Notes under the pieces: generated by a model
The model's input: the letters and a program-made list of their open reading frames with translations, nothing else
The model's database searches: none
What the model was told of the DNA's origin: nothing
Part shown: piece after piece, positions 7,648 through 15,604 of the stretch
How the letters are laid out: each line of letters opens with the position of its first letter
Numbering within the stretch: position 1 is the first letter of the stretch
Position numbers and translations under genes: made by a program
Assembly: GCA_048264125.1 (NCBI GenBank)
Contig: JBLXDM010000014.1
Coordinates: 1-53,392 of the forward strand
Direction of reading: 5' to 3'
Source of the DNA: M1-B18 sp048264125
GTDB lineage: Bacteria > Bacillota > Clostridia > Peptostreptococcales > Natronincolaceae
DNA length: 53,392 nt

Positions 7648-8352
7648 ATGGAAAACAATATTTGCTTAAGCTGCAATCACAAAATGTGTGCCAGCAAGGT
7701 TCCGATCTTTAAAAATTTAAGCTCTGAGGAGCTTGTGGACATTATAGGGCTGATCGTCAGGAGAAAATATAAAAAAGGTGAATTGATTTTTATGCAGGGC
7801 AATAAGCTTGAGGGATTATATATAATAAACCACGGGAAAATTAAAATATTTAAGTATACGAAAGAGGGTAAGGAACAAATTTTATACATATTGTCAGAGG
7901 GTAATTTTATAGGTGAGCTAAGCCTGCTTAATACCGAGGAGGTCAGCTATTATGCCGAGGCCATTGAAGCATTAGATATATGCCTTATTAAGAAAAGCGA
8001 CTTTGATGAAATTTTGAAGGTAAAGCCTCAAATATCCCTCCGTATTTTAGAGGTAATCAGCCAAAGGCTTTCTAAGCTGGAGGGTCTTGTACAAAGTCTG
8101 GGGACTAAGGATGTGGAAGCGAGGATAGCACAAATGCTATTGGATCTTAAGGAGGAATATGGAATCGAGGCAGCGGATTATACCGAGCTTACAATTCCTT
8201 TAACTAGGGAGGATATGGCGAACTATATTGGTGTAACAAGAGAAACCATCAGCAGAAAGCTTAGTAATTTTCAAGAGGAGGGAATAATTAAGCTGGTGGG
8301 CAATAAAAAAATTTTGATTTTAGATTCCAATGCTCTTTTGAATTATGTATAG
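7648..8352 (+). CDS. Crp/Fnr-family transcription regulator, HcpR-like
   Basis: 234 residues. N-terminal cysteines C6, C9 and C14 (CLSCNHKMC) precede a cyclic-nucleotide-binding fold (about 20-140), a dimer helix (about 130-155) and a C-terminal winged helix with LTREDMANYIG and recognition helix RETISR at 198-203. R198, E199 and R203 match the Crp residues that read TGTGA half-sites. The cysteines could bind an Fe-S cluster as in FNR, or haem/NO chemistry as suggested for HcpR. The spacing before ATG (GGGAGGATAAAT) is ideal. Matching TGTGA-like sites occur upstream of the hemerythrin, IHxWLxNKI and ferredoxin genes in this window, so I infer these are targets. Fnr or Flp-type regulators are alternatives. 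Confidence 0.8.
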   Translation: MENNICLSCNHKMCASKVPIFKNLSSEELVDIIGLIVRRKYKKGELIFMQGNKLEGLYIINHGKIKIFKYTKEGKEQILYILSEGNFIGELSLLNTEEVSYYAEAIEALDICLIKKSDFDEILKVKPQISLRILEVISQRLSKLEGLVQSLGTKDVEARIAQMLLDLKEEYGIEAADYTELTIPLTREDMANYIGVTRETISRKLSNFQEEGIIKLVGNKKILILDSNALLNYV

Positions 8353-8480
8353 AGTAAATACATGGGTCAACTGAAATCAGTACAATGCCTACCTTTTTAA
8401 TTGCTTTAGTGAATTTAAAAATTGCTATTGATGTCAAAATTTACAATGATTAAAAGAAATCTAACGACAAATAATACTAC

Positions 8481-8497
8481 TGTAGCAAACAGCTACA
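8481..8497 (+). other. small hairpin in the SASP 5' leader
   Basis: TGTAGC-AAACA-GCTACA, a perfect 6-bp stem 38 bases before the SASP start, followed by A rather than T. It is probably a 5' stabilising hairpin or chance. I could not identify a convincing forespore sigma-G promoter in 8353-8534. Confidence 0.3.
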
Positions 8498-8534
8498 AAA
8501 AAAATTCACTAAACATTAGAAGGAGGAAATAATT

Positions 8535-8762
8535 ATGGCAGGTAATACTAACAACAATAGTGGTAGTGGAAGAAACAGAATCGTAGTTCCTGAAGCTCGT
8601 CAAGCTTTAAACCAAATGAAGGTTGAAATAGCTAGCGAACTAGGTATCGGTAACTATGAAGGTATCGACAAAGGCAACTTAACTTCAAGACAAAACGGTT
8701 ATGTTGGTGGAACTATAACAAAAAGATTAGTTGAGTTCGCTGAAAGAAATATGGGTAAATAA
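8535..8762 (+). CDS. alpha/beta-type small acid-soluble spore protein
   Basis: 75 residues. Binds and protects DNA in the dormant spore and is degraded at germination. Conserved features are RIVVPEARQALNQMK, the GPR protease site VEIASELG at about residues 30-37, the LTSRQNGYVGG segment, and a C-terminal KRLVEFAERNM helix. The length is normal. GAAGGAGGAAATAATT gives a strong ribosome binding site. Asn/Gly-rich residues 1-14 are a variable tail. Presence of this gene makes the host an endospore former. Confidence 0.95.
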   Translation: MAGNTNNNSGSGRNRIVVPEARQALNQMKVEIASELGIGNYEGIDKGNLTSRQNGYVGGTITKRLVEFAERNMGK

Positions 8763-8773
8763 TAAATTTTAAA

Positions 8774-8813
8774 AATAAAAGCGGAGCTGAGAGGCTTCGC
8801 TTTTATTTTGTTT
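8774..8813 (+). terminator. rho-independent terminator after SASP
   Basis: AATAAAAGCGGAGC / GCTTCGCTTTTATT stem with one mismatch and a T-rich tail, directly after the SASP gene. Confidence 0.8.
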
Positions 8814-8919
8814 AGCTTTATAAAACTAATGGATAGCTAGCAATTTTTGGAGATGTGGAAAACGGCTGAAATAATTCAAATTAAAAGAATTGGAGCAAAT
8901 TAAAGGTTGCCAAAATATA

Positions 8920-8992
8920 TATAATAGAGTAAACTATTATGTGAACAGACAAGCTTTGAATAGTTATCTCTGCCTATGGGAGAGAATTTTTT
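8920..8992 (+). ncRNA. possible short leader RNA or attenuator upstream of rodA
   Basis: TATAAT at 8920-8925 is followed by a hairpin AGTT-A-TCTC / GAGA-G-AATT (8962-8988) ending in six T (8987-8992). This looks like a transcript of about 60 bases ending in an intrinsic terminator, or an attenuator within the 250-base spacer before rodA. There is no good -35 element and no match to a riboswitch class I know. Confidence 0.25.
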
Positions 8993-9069
8993 CTGATTAT
9001 TTTTGAAAACTATTTACTACATAATTTTAAAAAAGTTCGTGTTTAAAAAAATGTGAAGGAGTGAGGGTT

Positions 9070-10179
9070 TTGAAGATTGATGGTAGATTAATAAGAAAAA
9101 TGGACTTCTCACTTATCGCAGTAGTTCTGATAATATGCATACTGGGGGTAGTAATGGTTGGAAGTGCAACTCATAACCTTGTCTCCGGCAGCAATCGCTT
9201 TATAAGAACTCAGATTATATCCATTATTTTGGGTCTGATAGCAATAGTCTTTATCCTATTCTTCGATTACAATACCTTTGCAAGATTTCATTTGCCTATA
9301 TATATCATATGTAATGCTCTGTTGTTGGCTGTTTTAGTCTTTGGTAGCGGCTCTGAAACATGGGGTGCGGACCGATGGATTAGAATAGGAGGCTTTCAAT
9401 TTCAGCCTGCTGATTTCGTAAAGATTGGGATAATAATCTGCATCTCTAGGATGCTGGTTGATCATAAGGATTCTCTACACAAGCTTTCAACTCTTTTGAA
9501 AATTGGAGCCTATGCCTTGCTGCCTATGGCACTGATTGCTCGACAACCGGACCTGGGTACAACAATGGCCTTTGCATTTTTTACCTTTGGAATGCTGTTT
9601 ATAGCAGGGCTCAAATATAAATATATCTTTATAGCTGGGATTGTGGGCATTTTAAGCCTGCCTTTGGCATGGCTGGGGCTAAAGGATTATCAAAAATCGA
9701 GAATTTTGGTCTTTCTAAATCCCGAACTTGATCCTACCGGAGATGGCTACCACATTTTACAGTCTAAGCTGGCGGTCGGCTCCGGAATGCTCTTTGGAAA
9801 AGGGCTATTTAAGGGAAGTCAGACCCAATACGGATTTTTACCCGAAAGGCAAACGGACTTTATTTTTTCGGTTTTAGCGGAGGAGCTGGGCTTTCTAGGG
9901 GCAGCGGGGCTGCTGATACTATATGGCATTTTGCTATATAAATGTATAAAAATAGCAAGAGAGGCCAAGGATGATTTTGGAGCATATTTAGTGACAGGAC
10001 TGACCTTTATGCTGGCATTCCATATTTTTGCAAATATTGCAATGACCATAGGCTTAATGCCGGTAACCGGGAAGCCTTTACCCTTGGTTAGCTATGGGGG
10101 TACCTTTATGCTGTCTAACATGATTGCCATAGGCTTAATATTAAATGTAAATATGAGGCGGGATAAAATAAACTTCTAG
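9070..10179 (+). CDS. rodA: RodA/FtsW/SpoVE-family peptidoglycan glycosyltransferase
   Basis: About 369 residues with ten membrane segments. SEDS proteins polymerise lipid II into glycan strands with a partner class B PBP. Visible signatures: GADRWIRIGGFQFQPAD, a large outer loop LDPTGDGYHILQSKLAVGSGMLFGKG, then LPERQTDFIFSVLAEE with the catalytic-type Asp, and the C-terminal PLPLVSYGGTFMLSNM. The RodA subgroup fits best because of the GLFKGSQTQYGFLPE wording, but SpoVE cannot be excluded. TTG at 9070 is chosen: AAGGAG (9056-9061) lies 8 bases before it, while GTG at 9061 overlaps it. Confidence 0.88.
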   Translation: MKIDGRLIRKMDFSLIAVVLIICILGVVMVGSATHNLVSGSNRFIRTQIISIILGLIAIVFILFFDYNTFARFHLPIYIICNALLLAVLVFGSGSETWGADRWIRIGGFQFQPADFVKIGIIICISRMLVDHKDSLHKLSTLLKIGAYALLPMALIARQPDLGTTMAFAFFTFGMLFIAGLKYKYIFIAGIVGILSLPLAWLGLKDYQKSRILVFLNPELDPTGDGYHILQSKLAVGSGMLFGKGLFKGSQTQYGFLPERQTDFIFSVLAEELGFLGAAGLLILYGILLYKCIKIAREAKDDFGAYLVTGLTFMLAFHIFANIAMTIGLMPVTGKPLPLVSYGGTFMLSNMIAIGLILNVNMRRDKINF

Positions 10180-10244
10180 GGCTTATAGCAATGGGCCCTT
10201 AAATGTAATATTATAGTATGCGGATTTCAAAGGAGGTGGTGTAA

Positions 10245-10343
10245 ATGGACTCGCATCCCAGTTTGGGCTGGTCTAATTTTGGAATAATAATTTGGGAGCA
10301 GGGCATTTTCACCACAAGACTTGAGGGTGCCTCTCACCTATAG
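10245..10343 (+). CDS. 32-codon leader ORF ending at the mgtE ribosome binding site
   Basis: Reads MDSHPSLGWSNFGIIIWE... and ends in ASHL. It has a very strong start signal, AAAGGAGGTGGTGTAAATGG. Its TAG stop (10341-10343) overlaps the GGAGAG that serves mgtE 7 bases further on. Such a layout suggests a leader peptide whose translation affects mgtE. The 18 bases around its start, GGAGGTGGTGTAAATGGA, are identical to those of the type I toxin gene at 19028, so a decayed toxin copy is the other explanation. No conserved peptide family is recognised. Confidence 0.4.
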   Translation: MDSHPSLGWSNFGIIIWEQGIFTTRLEGASHL

Positions 10344-10355
10344 GAGAGTGAGCGG

Positions 10356-11693
10356 ATGAATGAAAGAATCATTGAACTAATTGAAGAAAAAAAGTTTTCG
10401 CTTTTAAAGGAAGAGCTTAATGAAATGATATCAGTTGATATTGCTGAATTAATTGATGAATTGGAGAAAAAGAACAGTATTATCGTTTTCCGTCTTTTAT
10501 CCAAGGACCATGCTGCAGAGGTGTTTTCATACCTATCCTCAGCCCAGCAGAAGGATATTGTCGGGGCATTACATGAAACAAAGCTGAAGGAAATTTTAGA
10601 AGAGCTGTATTTTGACGATATGATAGACTTCCTTGAGGAAATGCCTGCTAATGTCGTCAAAAAGATTCTAAAGGCCTCCTCAGAAGAAGAAAGAAAGCTC
10701 ATAAATCAGTTTTTAAACTATCCGGAAAATTCCGCCGGAAGCCTAATGACGATTGAGTACGTTGATCTAAGGAAGGAAATGAGCGTTAAAGAGGCTTTAA
10801 ATCATATAAAAATAACCGGTGTTGATAAGGAAACCATCTACACCTGCTACGTATTGGATGACAAGAGAAAGCTGGAGGGTATTGTATCCCTTCGGAAGCT
10901 TGTTTTAATGGAGGACGACCTACTTATTTTGGATATAATGAATGAGGATGTTATAACAACTCAAACCTTAGATGATCAGGAGGAAATAGCAAGCCTCTTC
11001 AAAAAATACGATTTAATCACTCTGCCGGTTGTAGATAAGGAAGCAAGACTGGTGGGTATAATTACCATCGATGATATCGTTGATGTTATCGAGCGTGAGA
11101 ATACCGAGGACTTTCAAAAGATGGCAGCTATGGAGCCGAATGATGAGGAATATCTGGAAACCGGAATTTTTTCATTGGCCCGTAAGAGAATCATTTGGTT
11201 GATGGTTTTGATGGTATCGGCCACCTTTACCGGCTCAATAATCAGCAGATATGAGAATGTTTTATCTACAGTGGTTATTCTTGCAACCTTTATACCGATG
11301 CTTATGGATACAGCAGGTAATGCAGGCTCACAGTCCTCTACTCTTGTAATCAGGGGAATGGCTCTGGGGGAAATCGCAATTGGCGATTATTTAAAGGTGT
11401 TTTGGAAGGAGCTAAGGGTTAGTATTGTGGTTGGTGTAGCTTTAGGAATCATAAATTTTGCAAGAATGCTGTTACTTACTAAAGCAGGAATCCCTATAGC
11501 CTTTACAGTGTCCTTTACATTATTTCTTACAATCGTCATGGCAAAGGTGGTGGGGGGAACTCTACCTATGATGGCTAAAAAGCTCAAGCTGGACCCTGCG
11601 ATTATGGCGGGACCGTTGATTACAACCATAGTGGATGCTATGGCCTTGATAGTTTACTTCAATATAGCCAACTTTATGCTGGGGCTTGTTTAA
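10356..11693 (+). CDS. mgtE: MgtE magnesium transporter/channel
   Basis: 445 residues. A cytoplasmic helical N domain (about 1-125) and two CBS domains (about 130-250) sense Mg2+, a plug helix follows, and five membrane segments (about 275-445) form the pore. The pore signature PMLMDTAGNAGSQSSTLVIRG is near residues 312-330; ENSAGSLMT near 125-132 marks the N-CBS boundary. The length is typical. Spacing to TAGGAGAG is 7 bases. No M-box riboswitch could be matched upstream; instead a 32-codon leader ORF ends on the ribosome binding site. A terminator follows. Confidence 0.95.
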   Translation: MNERIIELIEEKKFSLLKEELNEMISVDIAELIDELEKKNSIIVFRLLSKDHAAEVFSYLSSAQQKDIVGALHETKLKEILEELYFDDMIDFLEEMPANVVKKILKASSEEERKLINQFLNYPENSAGSLMTIEYVDLRKEMSVKEALNHIKITGVDKETIYTCYVLDDKRKLEGIVSLRKLVLMEDDLLILDIMNEDVITTQTLDDQEEIASLFKKYDLITLPVVDKEARLVGIITIDDIVDVIERENTEDFQKMAAMEPNDEEYLETGIFSLARKRIIWLMVLMVSATFTGSIISRYENVLSTVVILATFIPMLMDTAGNAGSQSSTLVIRGMALGEIAIGDYLKVFWKELRVSIVVGVALGIINFARMLLLTKAGIPIAFTVSFTLFLTIVMAKVVGGTLPMMAKKLKLDPAIMAGPLITTIVDAMALIVYFNIANFMLGLV

Positions 11694-11704
11694 TAGCATA
11701 AATC

Positions 11705-11732
11705 AAACGATCACTTCGGTGGTCGTTTTTTA
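11705..11732 (+). terminator. rho-independent terminator after mgtE
   Basis: AACGATCAC-TTCG-GTGGTCGTT hairpin with a UUCG tetraloop and six T. Confidence 0.88.
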
Positions 11733-11814
11733 TTTATAAGACGCTATTGATGGATAATTCTTTATGTTTTAGATAAAAATATGATTAGTCTTTATCAATT
11801 GAGGAGGGAAGAAG

Positions 11815-12501
11815 ATGAAAAAACCAATATGTATCCTACTGTCGATAGTATTGGCAGTATTATTTGTTTTTAGCTTTTACATAGAAGATATCCATGCTCA
11901 AACTCTTGCATGGGGTTCTAAAGGGGATGAGGTTAGCCAGATGCAGACGAAGCTTAAAGATTGGGGCTTCTATGATGGGCCGATTTCAGGCGTTTTTGGA
12001 GAGCTAACCTTTGAGGCCGTAAAAAAGTTTCAAAAACACAATGGACTAACAGTGGATGGCGTAGTTGGACCTCAAACTAGGGCAGCGTTGGGTTTAACCT
12101 CAAAGGTCCAGCCTCCGTCAACCTCAGTAGGCAGTGGTGTATCAAGAAGTGATGATGTAAACATGCTGGCTAGGGCGATACATGCTGAGGCAAAGGGAGA
12201 GCCCTATGAGGGCATGGTGGCTGTAGGAGCTGTTATTTTGAATAGGGTAAGGCACTCGTCCTTTCCCAATACGATTGCAGGGGTAGTTTATCAGCCCTGT
12301 GCCTTTGAGCCTGTAAAAAACGGTGCAATTAACGAGGCTCCAAATGATCAGGCCTTCAAAGCCGCCAGAGATGCATTAAATGGTTGGGATCCAACAGGAG
12401 GGGCAATCTACTTCTGGAATCCTTCAACAGCCACCAGTAAATGGATTTGGACGAGACAGATAACATTGACCATAGGCAGACATGTATTTGCTCTTGAATA
12501 A
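11815..12501 (+). CDS. sleB: spore cortex-lytic enzyme SleB
   Basis: 228 residues. Germination lytic transglycosylase that opens cortex peptidoglycan at muramic-delta-lactam. It has a signal peptide (about 1-29, ending near IHAQ), a peptidoglycan-binding domain (about 35-92; GSKGDEVSQMQTKLKDWGFYDG and VDGVVGPQTRAALG) and the hydrolase_2 catalytic domain (about 125-228), with the catalytic-type Glu in ARAIHAEAKGEP and the conserved GAVILNRV and AIYFWNP stretches. It is followed after 11 bases by ypeB, the usual partner. Expression in the forespore under sigma-G is expected from the family, but I could not place a clear promoter. Confidence 0.95.
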   Translation: MKKPICILLSIVLAVLFVFSFYIEDIHAQTLAWGSKGDEVSQMQTKLKDWGFYDGPISGVFGELTFEAVKKFQKHNGLTVDGVVGPQTRAALGLTSKVQPPSTSVGSGVSRSDDVNMLARAIHAEAKGEPYEGMVAVGAVILNRVRHSSFPNTIAGVVYQPCAFEPVKNGAINEAPNDQAFKAARDALNGWDPTGGAIYFWNPSTATSKWIWTRQITLTIGRHVFALE

Positions 12502-12512
12502 GGAGGGTTAGA

Positions 12513-13859
12513 ATGAAAAGATATCTATTACCGGCAGTTATGGCATTGGCCCTTCTAGCTACGGCAGGATGGGGTATGTACCAAAGAAATCAATCTAGAG
12601 AGTACCATACATATTTAGATTTGCAGTTTCAAAGACAATTTTACGAGCTTATAGGGCATGTGGAAAATGCCCAGGTGGATTTATCTAAGGCCATGGTATC
12701 TGGCTCCGGAAAGGACATGACTAAATTTCTCTACGACACTCTTCAGCAGGCCTATTTAGCTCAGGAGAAGCTCACTCAGCTGCCCTTTCACCATTCAACC
12801 ATCAGGAAGACGGAGAAGTTCTTAAATCAGCTGGGGGATTATAGCACAGCTATGGCAAACAAAAGCATGGAGGGGATCACCTTAACTGAAAGCGAGTTTA
12901 GTACGCTAAAGGAGCTACAGTCATATGCGAATTTACTGTCTAGGGAGCTAATAGAAATGCAGCAGGATGTGGTCTCGGGAGGCGTTAATTTCGGGGATCT
13001 ACGGAGTGAAGGCAATAAGGATTTAGATAGGGTAGATGAGCAGATGAAGGATTTCAGGCTTATAAGCATCGAGGAAAGAATGCAGGAGTATCCCGAGCTA
13101 ATATATGATGGACCCTTTTCAGAGCACATTAAGGATATAAAGCCAAGGCTGGAGGGCAAGGAGGTAAGCAGCGATGAGGCTATAGCCATAGCTGGTGAAG
13201 CATTAAAGGACCAGAAGCTACAAAATATAAGGCTAGTGGGTGAGATAGAGAATACAGCAATAAATGGCTATTACCTAAGAGCAGCAAAGAAAAATGGCAA
13301 TGGCGAGGAAATATCTATCGCTGTAAGTAAAATCGGCGGCAGGATAATTTGGTTCTTAAATCCAAGGGATATGGAGGACAGCAGGCTTGACAAGGAGGAA
13401 GCCCAAAGGATTGCTGAGGATTTCTTGCAGCAGCAGGGCTACGAGGACATGGTTCCTACCTATACCATGGCTGCTGAAGGACAGATGGTGGTGAATTTTG
13501 CCTATATGCAGGAGGATGTTATAGTATATCCTGATTTAATTAAGGTAAAGGTTGCCTTGGATAACGGTGAAATCATCGGAATGGAGACTGAGGGTTATTT
13601 AACTACACACCATGAGCGGGACATTAAGGAGCCTCAGCTGACTGAAGAGGATGCCAGAGAAAAGCTGAATAGTGCTGTTGAGGTAGAATATGGACGTCTG
13701 GCACTAATCCCTAACTCAGGAAATAAAGAAATTTTGACCTATGAGTTTAAGGTGAAGTTTGGTGATGACCATTATCTTGTATATATAGATGCTGAAACGG
13801 GAGAACAAAGAAGGATACTATTAATGATTCAGCAGGAGGATGGAACTCTAGTAATATAA
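12513..13859 (+). CDS. ypeB: germination protein YpeB
   Basis: 448 residues. YpeB is needed to place and stabilise SleB in the spore. It has an N-terminal membrane anchor (about 3-20), a mostly helical N-domain (about 25-190), and PepSY-like repeats in the C-terminal half, visible as SSDEAIAIAGEAL, DKEEAQRIAEDFLQQQGY and TEEDAREKLNSAV, each followed by strands and ending in YIDAETGEQRRIL. The length matches the family. It starts 11 bases after sleB with AAGGAGGGTTAGA in front, so the two are translated from one message. A terminator overlaps the stop codon. Confidence 0.92.
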   Translation: MKRYLLPAVMALALLATAGWGMYQRNQSREYHTYLDLQFQRQFYELIGHVENAQVDLSKAMVSGSGKDMTKFLYDTLQQAYLAQEKLTQLPFHHSTIRKTEKFLNQLGDYSTAMANKSMEGITLTESEFSTLKELQSYANLLSRELIEMQQDVVSGGVNFGDLRSEGNKDLDRVDEQMKDFRLISIEERMQEYPELIYDGPFSEHIKDIKPRLEGKEVSSDEAIAIAGEALKDQKLQNIRLVGEIENTAINGYYLRAAKKNGNGEEISIAVSKIGGRIIWFLNPRDMEDSRLDKEEAQRIAEDFLQQQGYEDMVPTYTMAAEGQMVVNFAYMQEDVIVYPDLIKVKVALDNGEIIGMETEGYLTTHHERDIKEPQLTEEDAREKLNSAVEVEYGRLALIPNSGNKEILTYEFKVKFGDDHYLVYIDAETGEQRRILLMIQQEDGTLVI

Positions 13860-13883
13860 AAAAGATGCTTATGCATCTTTTTT
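13858..13883 (+). terminator. rho-independent terminator after sleB-ypeB
   Basis: AAAAAAGATGCTTATGCATCTTTTTT, a tight hairpin with a short loop and a T run, starting at the ypeB stop. Confidence 0.85.
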
Positions 13884-13991
13884 ATTATTTATAATAAATA
13901 TTGAGTATAATTAATACCCTAAACAGTAATACATAAAGCTAATGTTAAGCTAGAGGATTAACTTTATATATGTTGAAATTTAGCGATTGCA

Positions 13992-14020
13992 ATGTTAATG
14001 TTAAGGCATAACATTAACAT
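13992..14020 (+). promoter_or_regulatory. 12-bp inverted repeat upstream of the FAH gene
   Basis: ATGTTAATGTTA (13992-14003), loop AGGCA, TAACATTAACAT (14009-14020): perfect arms, no T run after them. TAATGTTA also occurs at 13940-13947, inside GCTAATGTTAAGC. Repeated half-sites in front of a single gene suggest an operator for an unknown regulator. An mRNA leader hairpin is the alternative. Confidence 0.4.
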
Positions 14021-14111
14021 CCGGCAAATTTTATTTAATAGCATTAGGAGGAAATTTTTACTTGCTATTGAATATATATTCAAACATGTTTTAATGCGAG
14101 GAGGAGTTGGA

Positions 14112-14999
14112 ATGTTATTTACCACATTTTTGTTTGATGGATTAGAAAAGCTTGGAGCTCTGAGGGAAGCCTCCGGTATGATTCTTGACCTTTCCAGTAT
14201 AAAGGAGCTGGCAGGAATAAATACAATGCTGGAATTGATAGATGCAGGTGATGCTGCTCTAGAAGCAATAAAATATCATCTGGAGAATAAAACAGAGGCG
14301 GAATTTATACCTTTGGCGGAGGTTCAGCTGCTGGCACCTATACCAAGGCCAATAAGGGACATTATCTGTCTGGGGCTAAACTATAGGGACCACGCCGAGG
14401 AGTCTAAATCCTTCACCAAAGAGGAAAAAACCATAATTGAAAATCCCATCTATTTCAGTAAAATGGCAGCCTATATTATCGGTCCTGAGGGAGAAATAAA
14501 AAGCCATAGTGAAATCACTGAAGAGCTGGATTACGAGGTGGAGCTGGCGGTGATCATCGGCAAGGAGGGAACCAACATACCCAAGGAGGAGGCAGAGGCG
14601 TATATCTTCGGCTATTCTATATTAAACGATTTGACTGCTCGAAACCTACAAAGAAAACATAGCCAGTGGCTAAAGGGTAAAAGCCTAGATACCCTTACAG
14701 CAATGGGACCATATATTGCCTATAAGGGCAGTATTCCTATGCCGGTTAATTTAAGCATAGGAAGCGCTGTCAATGATGAGGTGCGACAGAATTCCAACAC
14801 CAGCAAATTGATTTTCGATATACCCTATATCATAAGTGATTTATCCCGTGGAGTTACCCTCAAAAGAGGAGATATAATTGCCACAGGCACACCTGCAGGA
14901 GTGGGAATGGGCTTTAATCCGCCTAAGTATCTTAAAGCAGGGGATAAGGTCAGCTGCTCTATTGAAAAGATAGGTACAATCACCAATCATGTAAAATAA
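14112..14999 (+). CDS. fumarylacetoacetate hydrolase (FAH) family protein
   Basis: About 295 residues. FAH-fold enzymes use Mg2+ or Mn2+ to cleave or decarboxylate beta-keto or enol acids; homologs also act on oxaloacetate or acylpyruvates. A short N-terminal domain (about 1-70) is followed by the catalytic domain: PIPRPIRDIICLGLNYRDHAEE, FSKMAAYIIGPEGEI, ELDYEVELAVIIG with the acidic metal ligands, GYSILNDLTARNLQ, KSLDTLTAMGP and RGDIIATGTPAGVG. ATG at 14112 is chosen: AGGAGG (14099-14104) lies 7 bases upstream. An upstream in-frame ATG at 13992 lacks such a site and falls on an inverted repeat. The substrate cannot be read from sequence. Confidence 0.88.
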   Translation: MLFTTFLFDGLEKLGALREASGMILDLSSIKELAGINTMLELIDAGDAALEAIKYHLENKTEAEFIPLAEVQLLAPIPRPIRDIICLGLNYRDHAEESKSFTKEEKTIIENPIYFSKMAAYIIGPEGEIKSHSEITEELDYEVELAVIIGKEGTNIPKEEAEAYIFGYSILNDLTARNLQRKHSQWLKGKSLDTLTAMGPYIAYKGSIPMPVNLSIGSAVNDEVRQNSNTSKLIFDIPYIISDLSRGVTLKRGDIIATGTPAGVGMGFNPPKYLKAGDKVSCSIEKIGTITNHVK

Positions 15000-15037
15000 A
15001 ATTATTCAAATAGGCGCCTGATTGATATGATACCTCC

Positions 15038-15084
15038 AAAGTAGACAAAGTAGTTTAATTAAAAATTACTGAGTCTACTTTTTG
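15038..15084 (+). terminator. terminator after the FAH gene
   Basis: AAAGTAGAC / GTCTACTTT stem with a 26-base loop, followed by T-rich DNA. Confidence 0.6.
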
Positions 15085-15138
15085 TTATTGTAACTGTTTT
15101 CGTAAAACTGCTTAAGATATAATAAAGGAGGAGATTTT

Positions 15139-15504
15139 ATGGGATTTTTAGATAAATTATCTTCATCAGTATCTGAAACAGCAAAGACACTTTCTAAGAG
15201 ATCAGCAGATCTTGTTGAAATAAGTAAGCTCAATTTAAGCATTCGTAAAAGGGAGCAGGAAATTCAGGAGCTTTACGAGGCGCTGGGGCAATACGTGCAT
15301 GCAAGGCTTAAGAAGCTGCAATACATTAATAGAGAGGATGTAGACGAATATATAAGAAAAATTGAGGCGCTGGAGACCGACGTACAGGTGTTTGATAAGC
15401 TGGTACTTAAAATGAGAAATGTGAATTATTGTGATAAATGCGATATAGAAATGGATGACGATGTCAGGTACTGTCCCCTATGTGGTAAATACCTTAATCA
15501 TTAA
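15139..15504 (+). CDS. coiled-coil protein with C-terminal zinc ribbon
   Basis: 121 residues, cytoplasmic. A long helical, charged coiled coil covers about 5-92 (MGFLDKLSSSVSETAKTLSK start, QEIQELYEALGQYV). The C-terminus is a zinc ribbon with C98-x2-C101 (CDKC) and C112-x2-C115 (CPLC). Similar proteins in Clostridia are annotated only as zinc-ribbon domain proteins. ATAAAGGAGGAGATTTT provides a strong start. No partner can be named; the ferredoxin gene downstream has its own promoter. Confidence 0.7.
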   Translation: MGFLDKLSSSVSETAKTLSKRSADLVEISKLNLSIRKREQEIQELYEALGQYVHARLKKLQYINREDVDEYIRKIEALETDVQVFDKLVLKMRNVNYCDKCDIEMDDDVRYCPLCGKYLNH

Positions 15505-15507
15505 AAA

Positions 15508-15545
15508 TGTGATGTACTTCACGATTATTTGTGAGAGTTATCACA
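15508..15545 (+). promoter_or_regulatory. two tandem Crp/Fnr (HcpR-like) sites before the ferredoxin gene
   Basis: Site 1 is TGTGA-TGTACT-TCACG (15508-15523); site 2 is TGTGA-GAGTTA-TCACA (15530-15545), a perfect match to TGTGA-N6-TCACA. They are 22 bases apart, two helical turns. Site 2 is centred at -41.5 if TAATAT (15567-15572) is the -10; TATACT (15572-15577) is a better hexamer but would place it at -46.5. As I recall, HcpR sites have the form TTGTGA-N6-TCACAA. Confidence 0.65.
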
Positions 15546-15604
15546 TCAAATGCAGGAGAAAAGTATTAATATATACTTAAGATAAAATTAAGGAGATGAA
15601 AACT

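Noticed and set aside
10180..10355. M-box (magnesium) riboswitch upstream of mgtE
   Set aside because: The conserved M-box segments could not be found; the spacer instead holds a leader ORF.
13992..14111. N-terminal extension of the FAH protein
   Set aside because: The 40 extra residues do not resemble the family and lie over an inverted repeat; AGGAGG serves ATG 14112.
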